A stretch of 64,000 nt of DNA from Cryobacterium sp. GrIS_2_6 (GCF_035984545.1 NZ_JAXCHP010000001.1:1-64000); one strand, 5' to 3'; numbered from the stretch's first letter, positions 23,644 through 34,363 are shown. The notes: generated by a model not told the origin, from the sequence alone. Translations and numbers: made by a program.

Positions 23644-25305
23644 ATGGCAGGAGCTTCAGATCCCCAGTCACACACCCCGCAGACACCCGGTTCCGGGGCC
23701 GCGGGTGATCAGCCCATCGTGGGTGTCGAGTCGGCCCATCCCGTGGCGGTTGCCGTGGGATTCGAGGGCGCGGAGGGGCTGGCCAGGTCGGTGCCATCGG
23801 TTCATGCGGATGCTGTCGCCCGGCTCGCCGAGGCGCAGGCGGCTCTCGCAGAGGCCCTGGCTGCGATCCCGGTCGGGTTGCTCAGCGACACAGAAGCGGT
23901 GAAGGCGCTCAGCACGGTGGAGGCCATCGGGCGGACCGTGGATGCGGCCCGGGTGAACACCGCCACGGAAGTGGACCGGCGGGCCCGGGTGCTCGGCCGC
24001 GAGGGTCTGGCCTGGCGGATGGGCTGCAAGGGTCCGTGGGATGTGCTCACCCGGGTGACGCGGGTCTCGGCCCGGGAGGTGAAGCGGCGCACGAAGCTCG
24101 GCGACGCGGTGTTGCCGCGGCCGTGCGGCGGGAGCAGCTGGTTGCCGCCGTTGTTCCCGACGGTCGGGGCAGCGCTGACCGCTGGGGAGATCGGTGTGGA
24201 GACGGCGGAGTTGATCGTGGAGGGGTTGCAGGTGATCAGTCACCGGGTGGCGCCGGATGACTTGTTGACGGCCGAGCGTGCCCTGGTCGCCTCGGCGGCC
24301 GGGCTGATCACCCCGGAGACCGAGGATTTGGCCGGGGCAGGAGTGCCGGTGACCACGGACCTGATGCGGGGCATGGTCGCGCAGTGGCAGGCCATCCTCG
24401 ACCCCGACGGGGTGCTCCCGCAGGAGGACGTGTTCGAGGCGAAGTCGAACATCGGCTTCGGACAACTCAAGAACGGGTTGTATCCGGTGAAGGGTGGGGT
24501 GACACCGGAACTGTTCGGGGTGATGAACACCCTCTTCGACGCTTTCCTGAGTTTCCACGCCCGCCCGGCGTTCCCCACCGCCGAGGAACAGGCGCTGATG
24601 GATTCGGGGCAGTTGGTCCCCGGCGCCGAGACTGCGGACGGCGAGACCGGCACGGGCCCGGATCTTGACGTGATCGAGGCGGAGCTGCGGGAGCGGCGCG
24701 CGGACACCCGCACGGGCGGGGAGAAACGCGCCGACATCCTGCAGGCGTTGTTCGAACACGCAGCCCGGGACACGGACACGCCCAGCATGGGCGGGTCGGC
24801 GCCGACGGTGATGGTGCACGTGAACGCGGCCGACCTCGCCTCCGGGATCGGGGTCGGGTGGATCGACGGCGTTGAGGCCCCCGTGTCGCTCAAGACCGTG
24901 CACCAGCGCATCTGTGACGGCGGCTTCCAAGGGGTGTTGTTCGGGGCGAACAACCAAGTGCTGAAGCTGGGTCCGGAACGGCGCTACTTCAACCGGGCGC
25001 AGCGCCGGGCCATCAGCGCCCGGGACGGCGGCTGCATCATCCCCGGCTGCAAGGCCCCGGCGCACTGGGCCGAGGTGCACCATGTGAAGCCGTGGGCCAC
25101 CGGCGGCCCAACGAACGTGGACAACGGGGTGCTCCTGTGCTGGTTCCACCACCACACCATCGACACCTCCGGGTGGGAGATCCGCATGGTGAAAGGATCA
25201 CCGCAAGTGCGGGCCCCCGGACTCATCGACCCGCAACGACTCTGGCGGCCACCAAACCGACACCGCGCCCACCAAGACCTCACCGGACCACCCAACCGCG
25301 ACTGA
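23644..25305 (+). CDS. DUF222/HNH endonuclease, 13E12 family, intact
   Basis: A 553-residue protein. The DUF222 domain covers roughly residues 60-360 and includes AAIPVGLLSDTEAVKALSTV and a variable Pro/Gly-rich middle. The HNH nuclease is at about 450-505: RRAISARDGGCIIPGCKAPA, WAEVHHVKPWATGG, NVDNGVLLCWFHHHTID. All metal-binding and catalytic His/Asn/His residues are present. These multi-copy proteins are typical of actinobacteria, where the 13E12 repeats of Mycobacterium serve as prophage integration sites; their own role is unsettled. It is flanked upstream by the structured element. Confidence 0.88.
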   Translation: MAGASDPQSHTPQTPGSGAAGDQPIVGVESAHPVAVAVGFEGAEGLARSVPSVHADAVARLAEAQAALAEALAAIPVGLLSDTEAVKALSTVEAIGRTVDAARVNTATEVDRRARVLGREGLAWRMGCKGPWDVLTRVTRVSAREVKRRTKLGDAVLPRPCGGSSWLPPLFPTVGAALTAGEIGVETAELIVEGLQVISHRVAPDDLLTAERALVASAAGLITPETEDLAGAGVPVTTDLMRGMVAQWQAILDPDGVLPQEDVFEAKSNIGFGQLKNGLYPVKGGVTPELFGVMNTLFDAFLSFHARPAFPTAEEQALMDSGQLVPGAETADGETGTGPDLDVIEAELRERRADTRTGGEKRADILQALFEHAARDTDTPSMGGSAPTVMVHVNAADLASGIGVGWIDGVEAPVSLKTVHQRICDGGFQGVLFGANNQVLKLGPERRYFNRAQRRAISARDGGCIIPGCKAPAHWAEVHHVKPWATGGPTNVDNGVLLCWFHHHTIDTSGWEIRMVKGSPQVRAPGLIDPQRLWRPPNRHRAHQDLTGPPNRD

Positions 25306-25406
25306 CCGGCCCGAATGAACCTGGAGCAGCGAGGCTCGGTTCTCGTCGATCACCTGCTATCGGTCCGGCCGCCCTGCCGGTCGTGCAGAGGCACGCTCTG
25401 GGCGTC

Positions 25407-26081
25407 TCACGGTATTCGGGCTAGGCGACTGCTCGTGAGGACTATGGTCGCAAGAGCCACTGTGGCCCCGCCGCGGAGCGTCAAGGCTCGCCCCGACCTG
25501 GCAAGCACGGCGTCGCGGATGCCGAGGGTGTCGACGTTCGACCCCTGGGCGCTTCTGGAAGTACCGGTCCCTGGCGGGCCGTCGATCTCGACCTCGCCCT
25601 CGAGGACGACGACAAGGACGCTCTCGTCGGGACTCGGTGCCACCGAGAACGGGCCGGTGAGCCGCTCGACCCGGAGAGAACCCGTCGCGGCGGTGCGGCG
25701 CAGCATCAGGTTCAGGTCTTCAGAGTTCTCCGCCGACCCGGTCGACGAGACCACGCTTTCCCCGGAGAAGGCGCAAACCTGGTACTGGCCGACGTGCTGC
25801 GCTGTGCCGTCGATGGTCAGGTCGAGGCCGGCCTCGGACAGCGGGACGAGATATCGGTCGATGCCGGCGAACTCGGAGAATGCCGAGTCACCGGCGATCG
25901 TCGCGATGCTGACCCGCCACTCGAAATCGTCCATTGTCGCCGCAGGGGGCGCTACTGCCACCGTGCTGGTCCAGCCTCCGTTGTTTCGCCAGGCGACGGG
26001 AACCCGGGCGCTCGCGCGGGAGACCGGATCAGCTTGGTCTGGGGTGAGCCAGTCCGGCTCAGAAGGCGGCTCGGGCGGCAC
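25407..26081 (-). CDS. hutD: HutD family protein
   Basis: A 224-residue bicupin-like HutD protein (VAWRNNGGWTSTVAV; FEWRVSIATIAGDSAFSEFA; GIDRYLVPL; later LNLMLRR). HutD is widely linked to histidine-utilisation operons and probably restrains or tunes Hut flux; it binds formimino-glutamate-like ligands in homologues. The GTG start overlaps the end of hutI by 23 bp. It is the last gene of the operon. Confidence 0.85.
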   Translation of the reverse strand: MPPEPPSEPDWLTPDQADPVSRASARVPVAWRNNGGWTSTVAVAPPAATMDDFEWRVSIATIAGDSAFSEFAGIDRYLVPLSEAGLDLTIDGTAQHVGQYQVCAFSGESVVSSTGSAENSEDLNLMLRRTAATGSLRVERLTGPFSVAPSPDESVLVVVLEGEVEIDGPPGTGTSRSAQGSNVDTLGIRDAVLARSGRALTLRGGATVALATIVLTSSRLARIP

Positions 26082-27252
26082 GGGTCACCGCCGGGAGCAC
26101 GCGCTGTCCGAGCAGCCAGGTGGCGGCGGTGAGCGGCACCCCTGGACGATAGGCGATGTGCGAGATCGAGGGCGCGTCAAGCACCTGCAGATCGGCGCGA
26201 CCGCCGACCCGGAGCGAGCCGACGGCATCCGCCCCCGAGTCACGCCCGAGGGCGCGGGCGCCGCCGCGAGTGGCCGCTCGAACGGCTTCCTCAACGGTCA
26301 GGTGCATCTGCAGCACGGCCGTTGCGATGCAGAACTGCATCGAGGTCGTGTACGAGGTGCCGGGGTTGCAGTTGGTCGCGATCGCGACGGTGATGCCCGC
26401 GTCGAGGAGCGCGCGGGCCGGCGCGAGCGGTTCCCGGGTGGACAGGTCACAGGCCGGCAGTACGGTCGCCACAGTGTCCGAAGCCGCCAGGGCGTCGAAG
26501 TCGGCGGGAGTCAGGTAGTTGCAGTGGTCGACGCTCGCCGCACCGAGCTCGACGGCCAGGGCGACACCCCCGCCGTGCCCGAGCTGGTTGCCGTGCACAC
26601 GCAGGCCGAGCCCCGCCGCCCGGCCGGCGAGCAGGACCTCGCGGGATTGTTCGACGTTGAAGGCCCCACGCTCGCAGAACACGTCGATGAAACTGACCCA
26701 CGGCGTCACGGCGGCCAACATCGGGCCGGTCACGAGGTCGAGGTAGTCGCGAGCGCTGATGCCATCCGGAACCAGATGCGCGCCCAGGAAGGTCACCACG
26801 TCCGCCCCACGAGAGGCGATCTCCGCGGAGCGGCGCTCAGTTTCGACGTCGAGGCCGTAGCCGGTCTTGGTCTCGAGGAAGGTGGTGCCCTGCGCCCGCG
26901 CCTCGTCGCGCAAGGCTCGGAGATTGGACTCGAGTTGGGCATCCGTTGCGGCCCTCGTCGCATTCACGGTGGTGCTGATGCCGCCGGCGGCATATTTAGT
27001 CCCGGCCATGCGCGCCTCGAATTCGGCAGAGCGATCGCCGGCGAAGACGAGGTGGGAATGCGAGTCGACCCACCCGGGCAGCACGGCCCGCCCGCCGACA
27101 CTCGTGCGCACGTCGGCGACGGGCGGATGCTCGGCGTCGCCGATCCAGGCGATCCTGCCGTTGTCGATCACGAGCGCGACGTTCGTGCGACGGTCCTCGT
27201 GGTCGGCAAAGGTGCTCAGTTCGCCGATGTCGGTGATCAGTTCGGAGGTCAT
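26059..27252 (-). CDS. hutI: Imidazolonepropionase
   Basis: A 397-residue amidohydrolase converting 4-imidazolone-5-propanoate to N-formimino-L-glutamate, step 3 of histidine degradation. The metal site is seen in LPGWVDSHSHLVFAGDR. Further motifs are GISTTVNATRAA, FLETKTGYGLDVETE, VHGNQLGHGGGV, SVDHCNYLT and IATNCNPGTSYT. The length is normal. Its ATG overlaps the hutF stop (ATGA), so it is translationally coupled. Confidence 0.95.
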   Translation of the reverse strand: MTSELITDIGELSTFADHEDRRTNVALVIDNGRIAWIGDAEHPPVADVRTSVGGRAVLPGWVDSHSHLVFAGDRSAEFEARMAGTKYAAGGISTTVNATRAATDAQLESNLRALRDEARAQGTTFLETKTGYGLDVETERRSAEIASRGADVVTFLGAHLVPDGISARDYLDLVTGPMLAAVTPWVSFIDVFCERGAFNVEQSREVLLAGRAAGLGLRVHGNQLGHGGGVALAVELGAASVDHCNYLTPADFDALAASDTVATVLPACDLSTREPLAPARALLDAGITVAIATNCNPGTSYTTSMQFCIATAVLQMHLTVEEAVRAATRGGARALGRDSGADAVGSLRVGGRADLQVLDAPSISHIAYRPGVPLTAATWLLGQRVLPAVTRAARAAF

Positions 27253-28661
27253 GCGCGTTCCTTCGGGGTCAGGCGGGTCGGGTTCAGGCGGGCGATGGTG
27301 TCGTCGAGCCGGTGCAGCGCCGCACCGAGCAGGACTGGGGGGGCGGCAGGGGGCGACACGAGAAGCCCATCGTTCGCGACAATACGTCCGCCGACGATGA
27401 CGCGGCGCACATCGCTCGCGGTGGCGACAAGCGGGAGCTGGTCGGGACCCGCGCCGACGGTGCGGACCGACGCCGTGTCGAGTTCGACGAGGTCCAGCCA
27501 CGCACCGACCTGTAGCCCGCCGGTCCCGAGCCCGAGCGACGCGTAGCCGCCGCGGGTGAGGGTCTCGGTCAGTTCCGGTGGCGAGAATCGGCCGCGCCGA
27601 CCGGAGGCGAGCCGCTCGCCGGCCTCGAGGCCGCGGGCCTCGAGGAAGGGGTCGACGACCGCATTCTGGTCGGATCCGAGGGCGAGCCGCGCACCGGCAT
27701 CCGCCAGGCGTCGAGCGGGCCCGATCCCGTCGCCCAGGTCGGCCTCTGTGGTCGGGCAGAACACGGCCGTCACGCCGGCGGTGCCGAGGAGTTCCACGTC
27801 CGTGTCGGTCAGGTGGGTCGCGTGGACGACGCTCAGCCGAGGAGTGAGCGCGCCGAGTTCGTGCAGCAGGCCCGTGGGGGTGAGGCCGTATTCGGCGAGG
27901 CACTCCGCGTTCTCCTGGGGCTGTTCGGAGAGATGGATGTGCAGCGGAACCGTTGCCGGCAACCCCGCGAGGATCGTTGCCATCGCCGACCGGGGCACAG
28001 CCCGCACCGAGTGCAGTGCGGCACCGAGCGTGACGGCGGGGCCCGGACCGGCCAGAGTGGGAGCGCCGGTATCGAGGGTGTCCCGCAGGCTCGACCAGCG
28101 TTGTAGCCAGGCCTCCGGCGAGCCGTCGCCGAACCGCCGCTGCAGGTCGGAGAGCGGACGATCCGCGCCTCCGCGCAGGTAGCAGGTGTCGAGCAGGGTC
28201 AGGCGGATCCCGGTGTCTCGTGCGGCGGCCGCGACCGCGAGCTCCATGGCGTGGGCATCGGGGTACGGCCGGCCGTCCTGCCGGTGGTGCACGTAGTGGA
28301 ATTCGCCGACGGCTGTCCAGCCGCTGGCGAGCATCTCGGCGAACACTGCCGAGGCGAGTTCGTAGTACAGGTCGGGGTCCAGAGCGGATGCCGCGGCGTA
28401 CATGCTCTCCCGCCAACGCCAGAAATCGCCGCCGTCCGCCTGCGTGCGTCCGCGCAGGGCGCGGTGGAAGGCGTGTGAATGCGCGTCGCCCATCCCGGGG
28501 ATCACGGTGCCGAGGACCGTGTCGCCTTCGCGCGCCGGAACGCCCAGCTCCAGCCGGGCGATCGTCCCGTCCGGCGCCGCGTGCAGCCGGACCGCGTCAA
28601 CGGGCGTGCCGTCGATCAGGGCGCGTGCGCACCAGAACGCCACGGTGATTCCCGGTGTCAC
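27249..28661 (-). CDS. hutF: Formimidoylglutamate deiminase
   Basis: A 470-residue amidohydrolase that deiminates N-formimino-L-glutamate to N-formyl-L-glutamate plus ammonia, the HutF branch of histidine catabolism. Motifs are VIPGMGDAHSHAFHRALRGR (metal His pair), WTAVGEFHYVHH, PLHIHLSEQPQENAEC, SVVHATHLTDTD and ALGSDQNAVVDPF. The start is GTG 28661 within a GTGA overlap with the upstream stop. Its presence means a formylglutamate deformylase activity is needed next. Confidence 0.93.
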   Translation of the reverse strand: MTPGITVAFWCARALIDGTPVDAVRLHAAPDGTIARLELGVPAREGDTVLGTVIPGMGDAHSHAFHRALRGRTQADGGDFWRWRESMYAAASALDPDLYYELASAVFAEMLASGWTAVGEFHYVHHRQDGRPYPDAHAMELAVAAAARDTGIRLTLLDTCYLRGGADRPLSDLQRRFGDGSPEAWLQRWSSLRDTLDTGAPTLAGPGPAVTLGAALHSVRAVPRSAMATILAGLPATVPLHIHLSEQPQENAECLAEYGLTPTGLLHELGALTPRLSVVHATHLTDTDVELLGTAGVTAVFCPTTEADLGDGIGPARRLADAGARLALGSDQNAVVDPFLEARGLEAGERLASGRRGRFSPPELTETLTRGGYASLGLGTGGLQVGAWLDLVELDTASVRTVGAGPDQLPLVATASDVRRVIVGGRIVANDGLLVSPPAAPPVLLGAALHRLDDTIARLNPTRLTPKERA

Positions 28662-29875
28662 AGCAGTTCCCGGAGAACCTGCTCGAGCGCCGCGACGCCG
28701 GCGAGGCAGTCGTCGAGCGTGGCGAACTCCTCCGGCGAATGGGAGACACCGGTCGGGTTCCGCACGAAGATCATCGCGCTGGGCAGGCGACTCGACAGCA
28801 CGCCGGCATCGTGGCCGGCGCCCGTCGGGAGGGTCGGGGCTCCGCTGAGCGATCGCACGAGCCGGTCGCGCAGCGCCGGATCGAAGGCGACGGCGCCGCT
28901 CCAGGACTCCTCGGCGACGACCGCGGTGCATCCCTCTGCTGCGGCGGCCTCGGAGACCCGCGCGGTGATCTCCGTGACGAGGTCCTGTGCTGCGGCATCC
29001 TCGGCGGCACGGGCGTCGAGCCAGACAGTGACCTGCGAGGAGATCACGTTGGTGCCACCGGGCACGGCCTCGATCCGGCCGATCGTGGCCCGGGAGCCGG
29101 TGCTCGCGACGGCGGCATCCCGAACCGCGAGCATCGAGCGGGCGGCTGCGAGCATCGGGTCCCGACGGTCGGTCATGCGCGTGGCACCGGCGTGGTTGCC
29201 CTCTCCGGTGAAGGTGACGCGCCAGCGCCCGTGGGCGAGGATCGAGGAGGCGACCGCGACCGGGCTGCCCAGGTCGATCAACCCGCGGCCCTGCTCCACG
29301 TGCAGCTCGAGGAACAGGCCGATGCGTGCGAGCGACGCGGGGTCTTCACCGAGGCCGGCCGGGTCGATGCCGGCAGCGGATGCCGCTGCTTCGAGCGAGA
29401 TTCCGTCCGCGTCGACGAGAGCGCGGGCCCGATCGGCGTCGAGTGCGCCGGTCATCAGCCGGGAGCCGAGGCAGGCGATACCGAACCGGGAGCCCTCCTC
29501 CTCTGCGAAGACCAGCACGGCGCAGGGCCGTGCGGGCTGGAACCCGCTCGCCTGCAGTCGTGCGATCGCGTCGAGGGCACTGACCACGCCGAGGGGGCCG
29601 TCGTATGCGCCACCGCCGGGAACGGAGTCGAGGTGGCTGCCCACGACGATCGCGTCGTAGTCGCGCGGCCCCCACCACGCCCAGGTGTTTCCGTTCCGGT
29701 CGATCTCCACGTCGAGCCCGAGCCGGACGGCGCGTCCGGTGAACCAGTCGCGCAGCTCCAGGTCGGCCGGCTGCCACAGGTGCCGGGAGTAACCGCCGCG
29801 CCGGGCATCCCTACCGATGTCCGCGATCTCGTCGAGGCCGGAAAGCAGGCTGTGCGCCGTTGCCGGCGCCGTCAT
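28658..29875 (-). CDS. M20 family amidohydrolase (allantoate/N-carbamoyl amidohydrolase type) of the hut operon
   Basis: A 405-residue binuclear-metal amidase of the allantoate amidohydrolase/N-carbamoyl-L-amino-acid hydrolase family. Metal ligands are in [20 protein letters not shown] (His, Asp), [10 protein letters not shown] (Glu-Glu), [10 protein letters not shown] (His) and [12 protein letters not shown] (His). It sits between hutU and hutF with ATGA overlaps on both sides. From this position I infer that it removes the formyl group from N-formylglutamate in place of HutG. The sequence alone does not exclude allantoate or carbamoyl substrates. Confidence 0.85.
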   Translation of the reverse strand: MTAPATAHSLLSGLDEIADIGRDARRGGYSRHLWQPADLELRDWFTGRAVRLGLDVEIDRNGNTWAWWGPRDYDAIVVGSHLDSVPGGGAYDGPLGVVSALDAIARLQASGFQPARPCAVLVFAEEEGSRFGIACLGSRLMTGALDADRARALVDADGISLEAAASAAGIDPAGLGEDPASLARIGLFLELHVEQGRGLIDLGSPVAVASSILAHGRWRVTFTGEGNHAGATRMTDRRDPMLAAARSMLAVRDAAVASTGSRATIGRIEAVPGGTNVISSQVTVWLDARAAEDAAAQDLVTEITARVSEAAAAEGCTAVVAEESWSGAVAFDPALRDRLVRSLSGAPTLPTGAGHDAGVLSSRLPSAMIFVRNPTGVSHSPEEFATLDDCLAGVAALEQVLRELL

Positions 29876-31539
29876 TCGGCCTCCCACATCGGCACACGCA
29901 GCCCGCGCTCACGGGCAACGGCGGCCGCCCGTTCGTAACCGGCGTCGACGTGACGCATCACACCGGTGCCGGGGTCGTTGATCAGCACCCGTTCGATCTT
30001 CTGAGCGGCGAGATCCGTTCCGTCGGCAACGGTGACCTGGCCGGCGTGGATCGACCGGCCCATGCCGACGCCGCCGCCCTGGTGGATCGACACCCACGTC
30101 GCGCCGGATGCCGTGTTGAGCAGGGCGTTGAGCAGCGGCCAGTCGGCGATCGCGTCCGAGCCGTCCTTCATCGCCTCGGTCTCGCGGTAGGGGGAGGCGA
30201 CGGAGCCGGCGTCGAGGTGGTCGCGTCCGATCACGATCGGGGCACTGATCTCGCCGGAGGCGACCATCTCGTTGAACCGCAGCCCGGCGAGGTGCCGTTC
30301 CTTGTAGCCGAGCCAGCAGATCCGGGCGGGGAGGCCTTCGAACTGCACCTTCTCCTGGGCGCCGTGGATCCAGCGCGCGAGTTTCGCATCGTTCGGGAAC
30401 AGCTCGAGGATCGCCCGGTCGGTCGCGGCGATGTCGGCCGGATCCCCGGAGAGGGCGGCCCAGCGGAACGGCCCCTTGCCCTCGGCGAACAGCGGCCGGA
30501 TATAGGCGGGAACAAAACCGGGAATCTCGAACGCCCGTTCGCAGCCGCCGAGCACGGCCTCCGCGCGGATCGAGTTGCCGTAGTCGAACACTTCCGCTCC
30601 GGCGTCGCGAAACCCGACCATGGCGGTGACGTGCCTGGCCATCGATGCCCGCGCCCTGATCGTGAAGTCCTCGGGGTCCGCGGCGGCGCGGGTGTGCCAG
30701 TCGGCGACGCTGATGCCCTCCGGCAGGTAGCTGAGCGGGTCGTGCGCACTGGTCTGGTCGGTGACGATGTCGATCGCGACTCCGCGTTCGAGCAGTTCGG
30801 TGAAAACGGATGCCGCGTTGCCGACGAGTCCGACGGAGAGCGCCCGGCGCTCCGCCTTCGCGGCGAGGACCCGGGTGACGGCGTCGTCGAGGTCGTCCGT
30901 CATCTCGTCGAGGTAGCCGTGTTCGACGCGGCGCTGCAGGCGGGCGGGGTCGACGTCGACGATGAGCACCGCGCCGCCGTTCATCGTCACGGCGAGGGGC
31001 TGGGCTCCGCCCATGCCGCCTGCCCCGCCGGTGAGGGTGAGGGTTCCGGCGAGAGTGCCGTCGAATCGTTTGTCGGCAATGGCGGCGAAGGTCTCGAATG
31101 TGCCCTGCAGGATGCCCTGGGTGCCGATGTAGATCCACGAACCGGCGGTCATCTGGCCGTACATGGTCAGGCCGGCTTGCTCGAGTTTGCGGAATTCGGG
31201 CCACGTCGCCCAGTCTCCGACGAGGTTCGAGTTGGCGATCAGTACCCGCGGAGCCCAGGTGTGGGTGCGGAATACCCCGACCGGTTTACCGGACTGCACG
31301 AGCAGGGTCTCGTCGTCCTCGAGCTCGCGCAGGGTGCGGACGATCGCGTCGAACGCCTCCCAGCTGCGGACGGCCTTCCCGGTGCCGCCGTAGACGACGA
31401 GATCGTCGGGGCGCTCGGCGACTTCGGGGTCGAGGTTGTTCATCAGCATGCGCAACGGCGCCTCGGTCTGCCAGCTCTTCGCGGTCAAGGTGGTGCCCCT
31501 GGCTGCGCGAACCGGACGGGGGAGATGCTTCTGGGCCAC
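29872..31539 (-). CDS. hutU: Urocanate hydratase
   Basis: A 555-residue NAD-dependent urocanase (urocanate to 4-imidazolone-5-propanoate). Visible signatures are the N-terminal [20 protein letters not shown] and [14 protein letters not shown], the NAD region [20 protein letters not shown], the active-site stretch with [19 protein letters not shown], and [20 protein letters not shown]. The length matches the family. GTG 31539 has AAGGAAG 6 nt upstream. It is the first structural gene after the iclR regulator. hutH, for the preceding step, is not in the window. Confidence 0.96.
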   Translation of the reverse strand: MAQKHLPRPVRAARGTTLTAKSWQTEAPLRMLMNNLDPEVAERPDDLVVYGGTGKAVRSWEAFDAIVRTLRELEDDETLLVQSGKPVGVFRTHTWAPRVLIANSNLVGDWATWPEFRKLEQAGLTMYGQMTAGSWIYIGTQGILQGTFETFAAIADKRFDGTLAGTLTLTGGAGGMGGAQPLAVTMNGGAVLIVDVDPARLQRRVEHGYLDEMTDDLDDAVTRVLAAKAERRALSVGLVGNAASVFTELLERGVAIDIVTDQTSAHDPLSYLPEGISVADWHTRAAADPEDFTIRARASMARHVTAMVGFRDAGAEVFDYGNSIRAEAVLGGCERAFEIPGFVPAYIRPLFAEGKGPFRWAALSGDPADIAATDRAILELFPNDAKLARWIHGAQEKVQFEGLPARICWLGYKERHLAGLRFNEMVASGEISAPIVIGRDHLDAGSVASPYRETEAMKDGSDAIADWPLLNALLNTASGATWVSIHQGGGVGMGRSIHAGQVTVADGTDLAAQKIERVLINDPGTGVMRHVDAGYERAAAVARERGLRVPMWEAE

Positions 31540-31580
31540 GATGTTCTTCCTTCTGGTTGATGCCGGTTGGTGCGGGTCGG

Positions 31581-32279
31581 TTAGTCGGTTGGTTTTGTCT
31601 GGTTCTGCGGCAGCGGGTCGGAACCCAGCCGTTCGGAAATCTCGCCGGCGACCCGGATGAGGAGGGCGCCGATGCGATCCAGTCCGGGATCGGTGACGCG
31701 GTAGTTCGGGATGACGACCGACACGGTTGCGACGATCTTGCCGACCGAGTGAACGGGAACGGCGATCGCGGTCGAGTCATGGTCTGCTCCGCTTCGGACG
31801 ACTGCGAAACCCCGGGGACCGACAGCGCCGGCGAATGCCCTTCCGGCCGCCGTCGTCGAGCGGGGAATGACCCGGCCGACCCAGTTGGCGAGCTGGACCG
31901 GATGTGTCCCGTGCACGCCGGCCGCGTACAGCATGGTGTCCGAGGTCGACGGCAGTCCGAGGTAGGCGTTCTCGCTCGTGAGCTCGACGATCTCGTGCAG
32001 CTTCGGCTCCGCGACGGAGACTACGGTCTCCTGGGAGAGCGCCTGGGCGCCGAGCCGTATGGTGATGCTCCCTGGCCGGTAGTCGCCGCTGTCATCCCGC
32101 GAGACGAACCCCGTGGTTTCGAGGGTCCGCAGGAGCCGGAGGGCGGTTGAGATCGACAGGTCGCTGCCGCGCGCGGCTTCGGTCAGGGACACGGCGCCGT
32201 GTTCGCACACGTAGGCGAGGAGGCCGAGTGCGCGTTCAACGGTCCGGGTACCCGTGGATTCCGGAGCGTCCAGGCTCAT
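31581..32279 (-). CDS. IclR family regulator of the hut operon
   Basis: A 232-residue IclR regulator: N-terminal winged helix ([40 protein letters not shown]) and C-terminal GAF-like effector domain. It begins the operon 42 bp before hutU on the same strand, so it most likely senses histidine or urocanate and controls the cluster and itself. It is at the short end for the family, but both domains are present. Confidence 0.88.
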   Translation of the reverse strand: MSLDAPESTGTRTVERALGLLAYVCEHGAVSLTEAARGSDLSISTALRLLRTLETTGFVSRDDSGDYRPGSITIRLGAQALSQETVVSVAEPKLHEIVELTSENAYLGLPSTSDTMLYAAGVHGTHPVQLANWVGRVIPRSTTAAGRAFAGAVGPRGFAVVRSGADHDSTAIAVPVHSVGKIVATVSVVIPNYRVTDPGLDRIGALLIRVAGEISERLGSDPLPQNQTKPTD

Positions 32280-32404
32280 TCCGCCGCCTTTCGAGAGAGT
32301 CCGATCAACCGCGACCGGAGAATTCCATCTAGTGACAACATGATTTCATTTTTTGAGGTTCCGGGCAAGCCCTGGCGGGTCCGCACGCGGAACAGGTGCC
32401 GTGC

Positions 32405-33595
32405 TCAGCCGGGCTGGGGTGCCTCGAGGGGGATGACTTTCGGCTTGCGCAGGGCCCGGGTTGCGGGCAGGACCAGGACCAGGATCACGAGGGGGATCAA
32501 GAAGGCGAAGCCGAAACCGGTCTGGTCGGCGACCACCCCGACGATGACGGTGCCGAGGATGGCGCCGGCGTAATTGAAGAGGTTCACCCTCGCGATGATC
32601 TCGTCGCTGCGGGACGGGAGGACGTCGCCGGCGGCCCCGAAGGAGAGCGGGACGAGCGCCCCCGCGATCACCCCGGTGAGGGCGAAGCCGATGATCGCGC
32701 CTGCTTCGCTCGGAACGAGGGCGATCACCACGAATCCGATTCCGCCGAAGACGATGGCCGACGTTGCGATCACCGTGCGGGCGGTACGGCGGACGAGGTA
32801 GTCCACGCCGAGTCGTGAGATGAGTACGACGATCTGGTACGCGGCGTAACCGAGCGGCGCAGCCCATGCCGCCGTGTGGAGCGTGCCGCTGAGGTAGACG
32901 CTGCTCCAGGTGCTCACGGCGGAATCGGCGACGAACGCGGCGAGGATGAGCGTCCCGATAACGAAGACGGGCCAGCGCGGAATGCGGGTGGCGTCGCGGG
33001 CGTGGCCGGGGTTGCGGGCTGCGTGACCGGTGTCGAGGAGCCGCCAGCCGGCGACGATGACGAGCACGTCGACAACGCCGACGATCGCGAGGACCGCCCC
33101 CGCGCCGGCCGGGGTCTCCACGAGCGCGACCATCAGGAATGCCCCCACGATCGCCGCGAGCGTGTAGGCGGCGAAGAACCGCCCGAGGAGGGGTCGGGGC
33201 CTGCCCCTCTGCACGAGGACGCCCTGCATCGCGCTCGATGCATCCACCGCGCCCAGCCCGACGCCGTAGAGCAGTACGGCGCCGATGTAGATCGGGGCCG
33301 GCTGTGCGGTCGCCATCATGAAGAACCCGACGGCCTGGGCGGCGAGCCCGCTGAGCAGCGCGGCCTTGCTGTTGCGGCGGATGGCGATCGCGTCGGCGAG
33401 GACCGATCCGCCCGCCGCGGCGAGCGAGACCCCGAGGAGAAGGAGGGCCACCATCGTCGCGTCGAGGGACTGGCGCGCCTGGATGGTGGGCAGGGAGGTC
33501 GCGATGACTGCGTACCCGAGTCCCTGCACGGCATAGGTCGACCCGACCGAGGCCAGCTCCGCCCGTGGGGCGGGGAGGTGCGGGCTCAGCTCCAC
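32405..33595 (-). CDS. MFS transporter
   Basis: A 396-residue 12-helix major facilitator. Helices are visible at GLGYAVIATSLPTIQA, VALLLLGVSLAAAGGSVLA, IYIGAVLLYGVGLGAVDASS, LAAIVGAFLMVALV, VFVIGTLILAAFVADSA and AGAIIGFALTGVIAGALVPL, among others. The start GTG 33595 overlaps the end of the aminotransferase remnant. No substrate signature is seen. Being upstream of the hut regulator does not by itself make it a histidine carrier. Confidence 0.85.
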   Translation of the reverse strand: MELSPHLPAPRAELASVGSTYAVQGLGYAVIATSLPTIQARQSLDATMVALLLLGVSLAAAGGSVLADAIAIRRNSKAALLSGLAAQAVGFFMMATAQPAPIYIGAVLLYGVGLGAVDASSAMQGVLVQRGRPRPLLGRFFAAYTLAAIVGAFLMVALVETPAGAGAVLAIVGVVDVLVIVAGWRLLDTGHAARNPGHARDATRIPRWPVFVIGTLILAAFVADSAVSTWSSVYLSGTLHTAAWAAPLGYAAYQIVVLISRLGVDYLVRRTARTVIATSAIVFGGIGFVVIALVPSEAGAIIGFALTGVIAGALVPLSFGAAGDVLPSRSDEIIARVNLFNYAGAILGTVIVGVVADQTGFGFAFLIPLVILVLVLPATRALRKPKVIPLEAPQPG

Positions 33596-34363
33596 AGTGG
33601 ATGCCGCTTCCGGACGATGAAGGAGGCATGCCTGGCAATGTCGATCGTCATGTCCACGTCCGTTTCGGTGAGGGCGGCGTTGATGAAGTGGTTATGGTGC
33701 GAGGTGATGAATACCCCGCGCTGCACGCATTCGGCGACCCATTCCTGATGGAGCATCAGTGAGTGGTCGTCGGCGAGACGTAGGTAGAACAGGGCTGGTT
33801 CCCCCGAGGATACAAGTGTGAAGTCCTCGTCGTGTGCCGCCGCGACGAGACCCGTGGTCAACCGGGTGCCGAGCCGGGCGAACTGGTCGGCACTGAAACC
33901 GTAGTAATGGTCGGAGCAGGCCAGGAGCGCGTTGTCCACGAGGTTCCCGTGCATGTCCGCCTGGGCGATCAGCCCGGCGAGCTGGCCGGCATGCTGTTCG
34001 AGGGTGTGGCGTAAGGCCTCGAGGTCGTTGAACGGAATGGTCAGGTCGAGCTTCTGCGACCAGGGTGCAACCCCGTGGTAGTAGCCCTTCACGAAGGTGA
34101 TCTTCTTGGGGCGGGTCGCGGCGCGTGCCGTCAGTACTCGTTGCCGTCGACGTCCCGGAACCTCACCGCGACCGGGCGCTTCAGCCTGCGAGGAGGGCCT
34201 GGGCGTCGGGGGCGAGTTCGGCGAGCCGCGGCCGCGCGCCGAGTACCGCGTGCAGGGTGACCTGGGCGCGCACGTGGGGGTCGGTGTCTGTGAGCACGGG
34301 GTTCCTGTTCGGTGTTGTTGCCGGTGTTGTTGCCGGTGTTGTTGCGGGAGTTGTTGTCGTCAC
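33586..34363 (-). pseudogene. Class III aminotransferase (glutamate-1-semialdehyde aminomutase-like) remnant
   Basis: Pieces of a class III PLP aminotransferase lie in three frames. The N-terminal piece is DPHVRAQVTLHAVLGARPRL with AELAPDAQALLAG. A second holds RPVAVRFRDVDGNEY. A third holds ITFVKGYYHGVAPWSQ, then NDLEALRHTLEQHAGQLAGL, and ends in the C-terminal block CVQRGVFITSHHNHFINAAL. The PLP-lysine region and most of the core are deleted. Its GTG start is followed by a 12-bp TTPA repeat. The downstream MFS gene overlaps its end, so the two were once an operon. Confidence 0.72.

Noticed and set aside
23477..23675. Small protein-coding gene inside the structured element
   Set aside because: The open frame has no family resemblance, and its codons are explained by the inverted repeats; a short frame in an AT-richer stretch is expected by chance.
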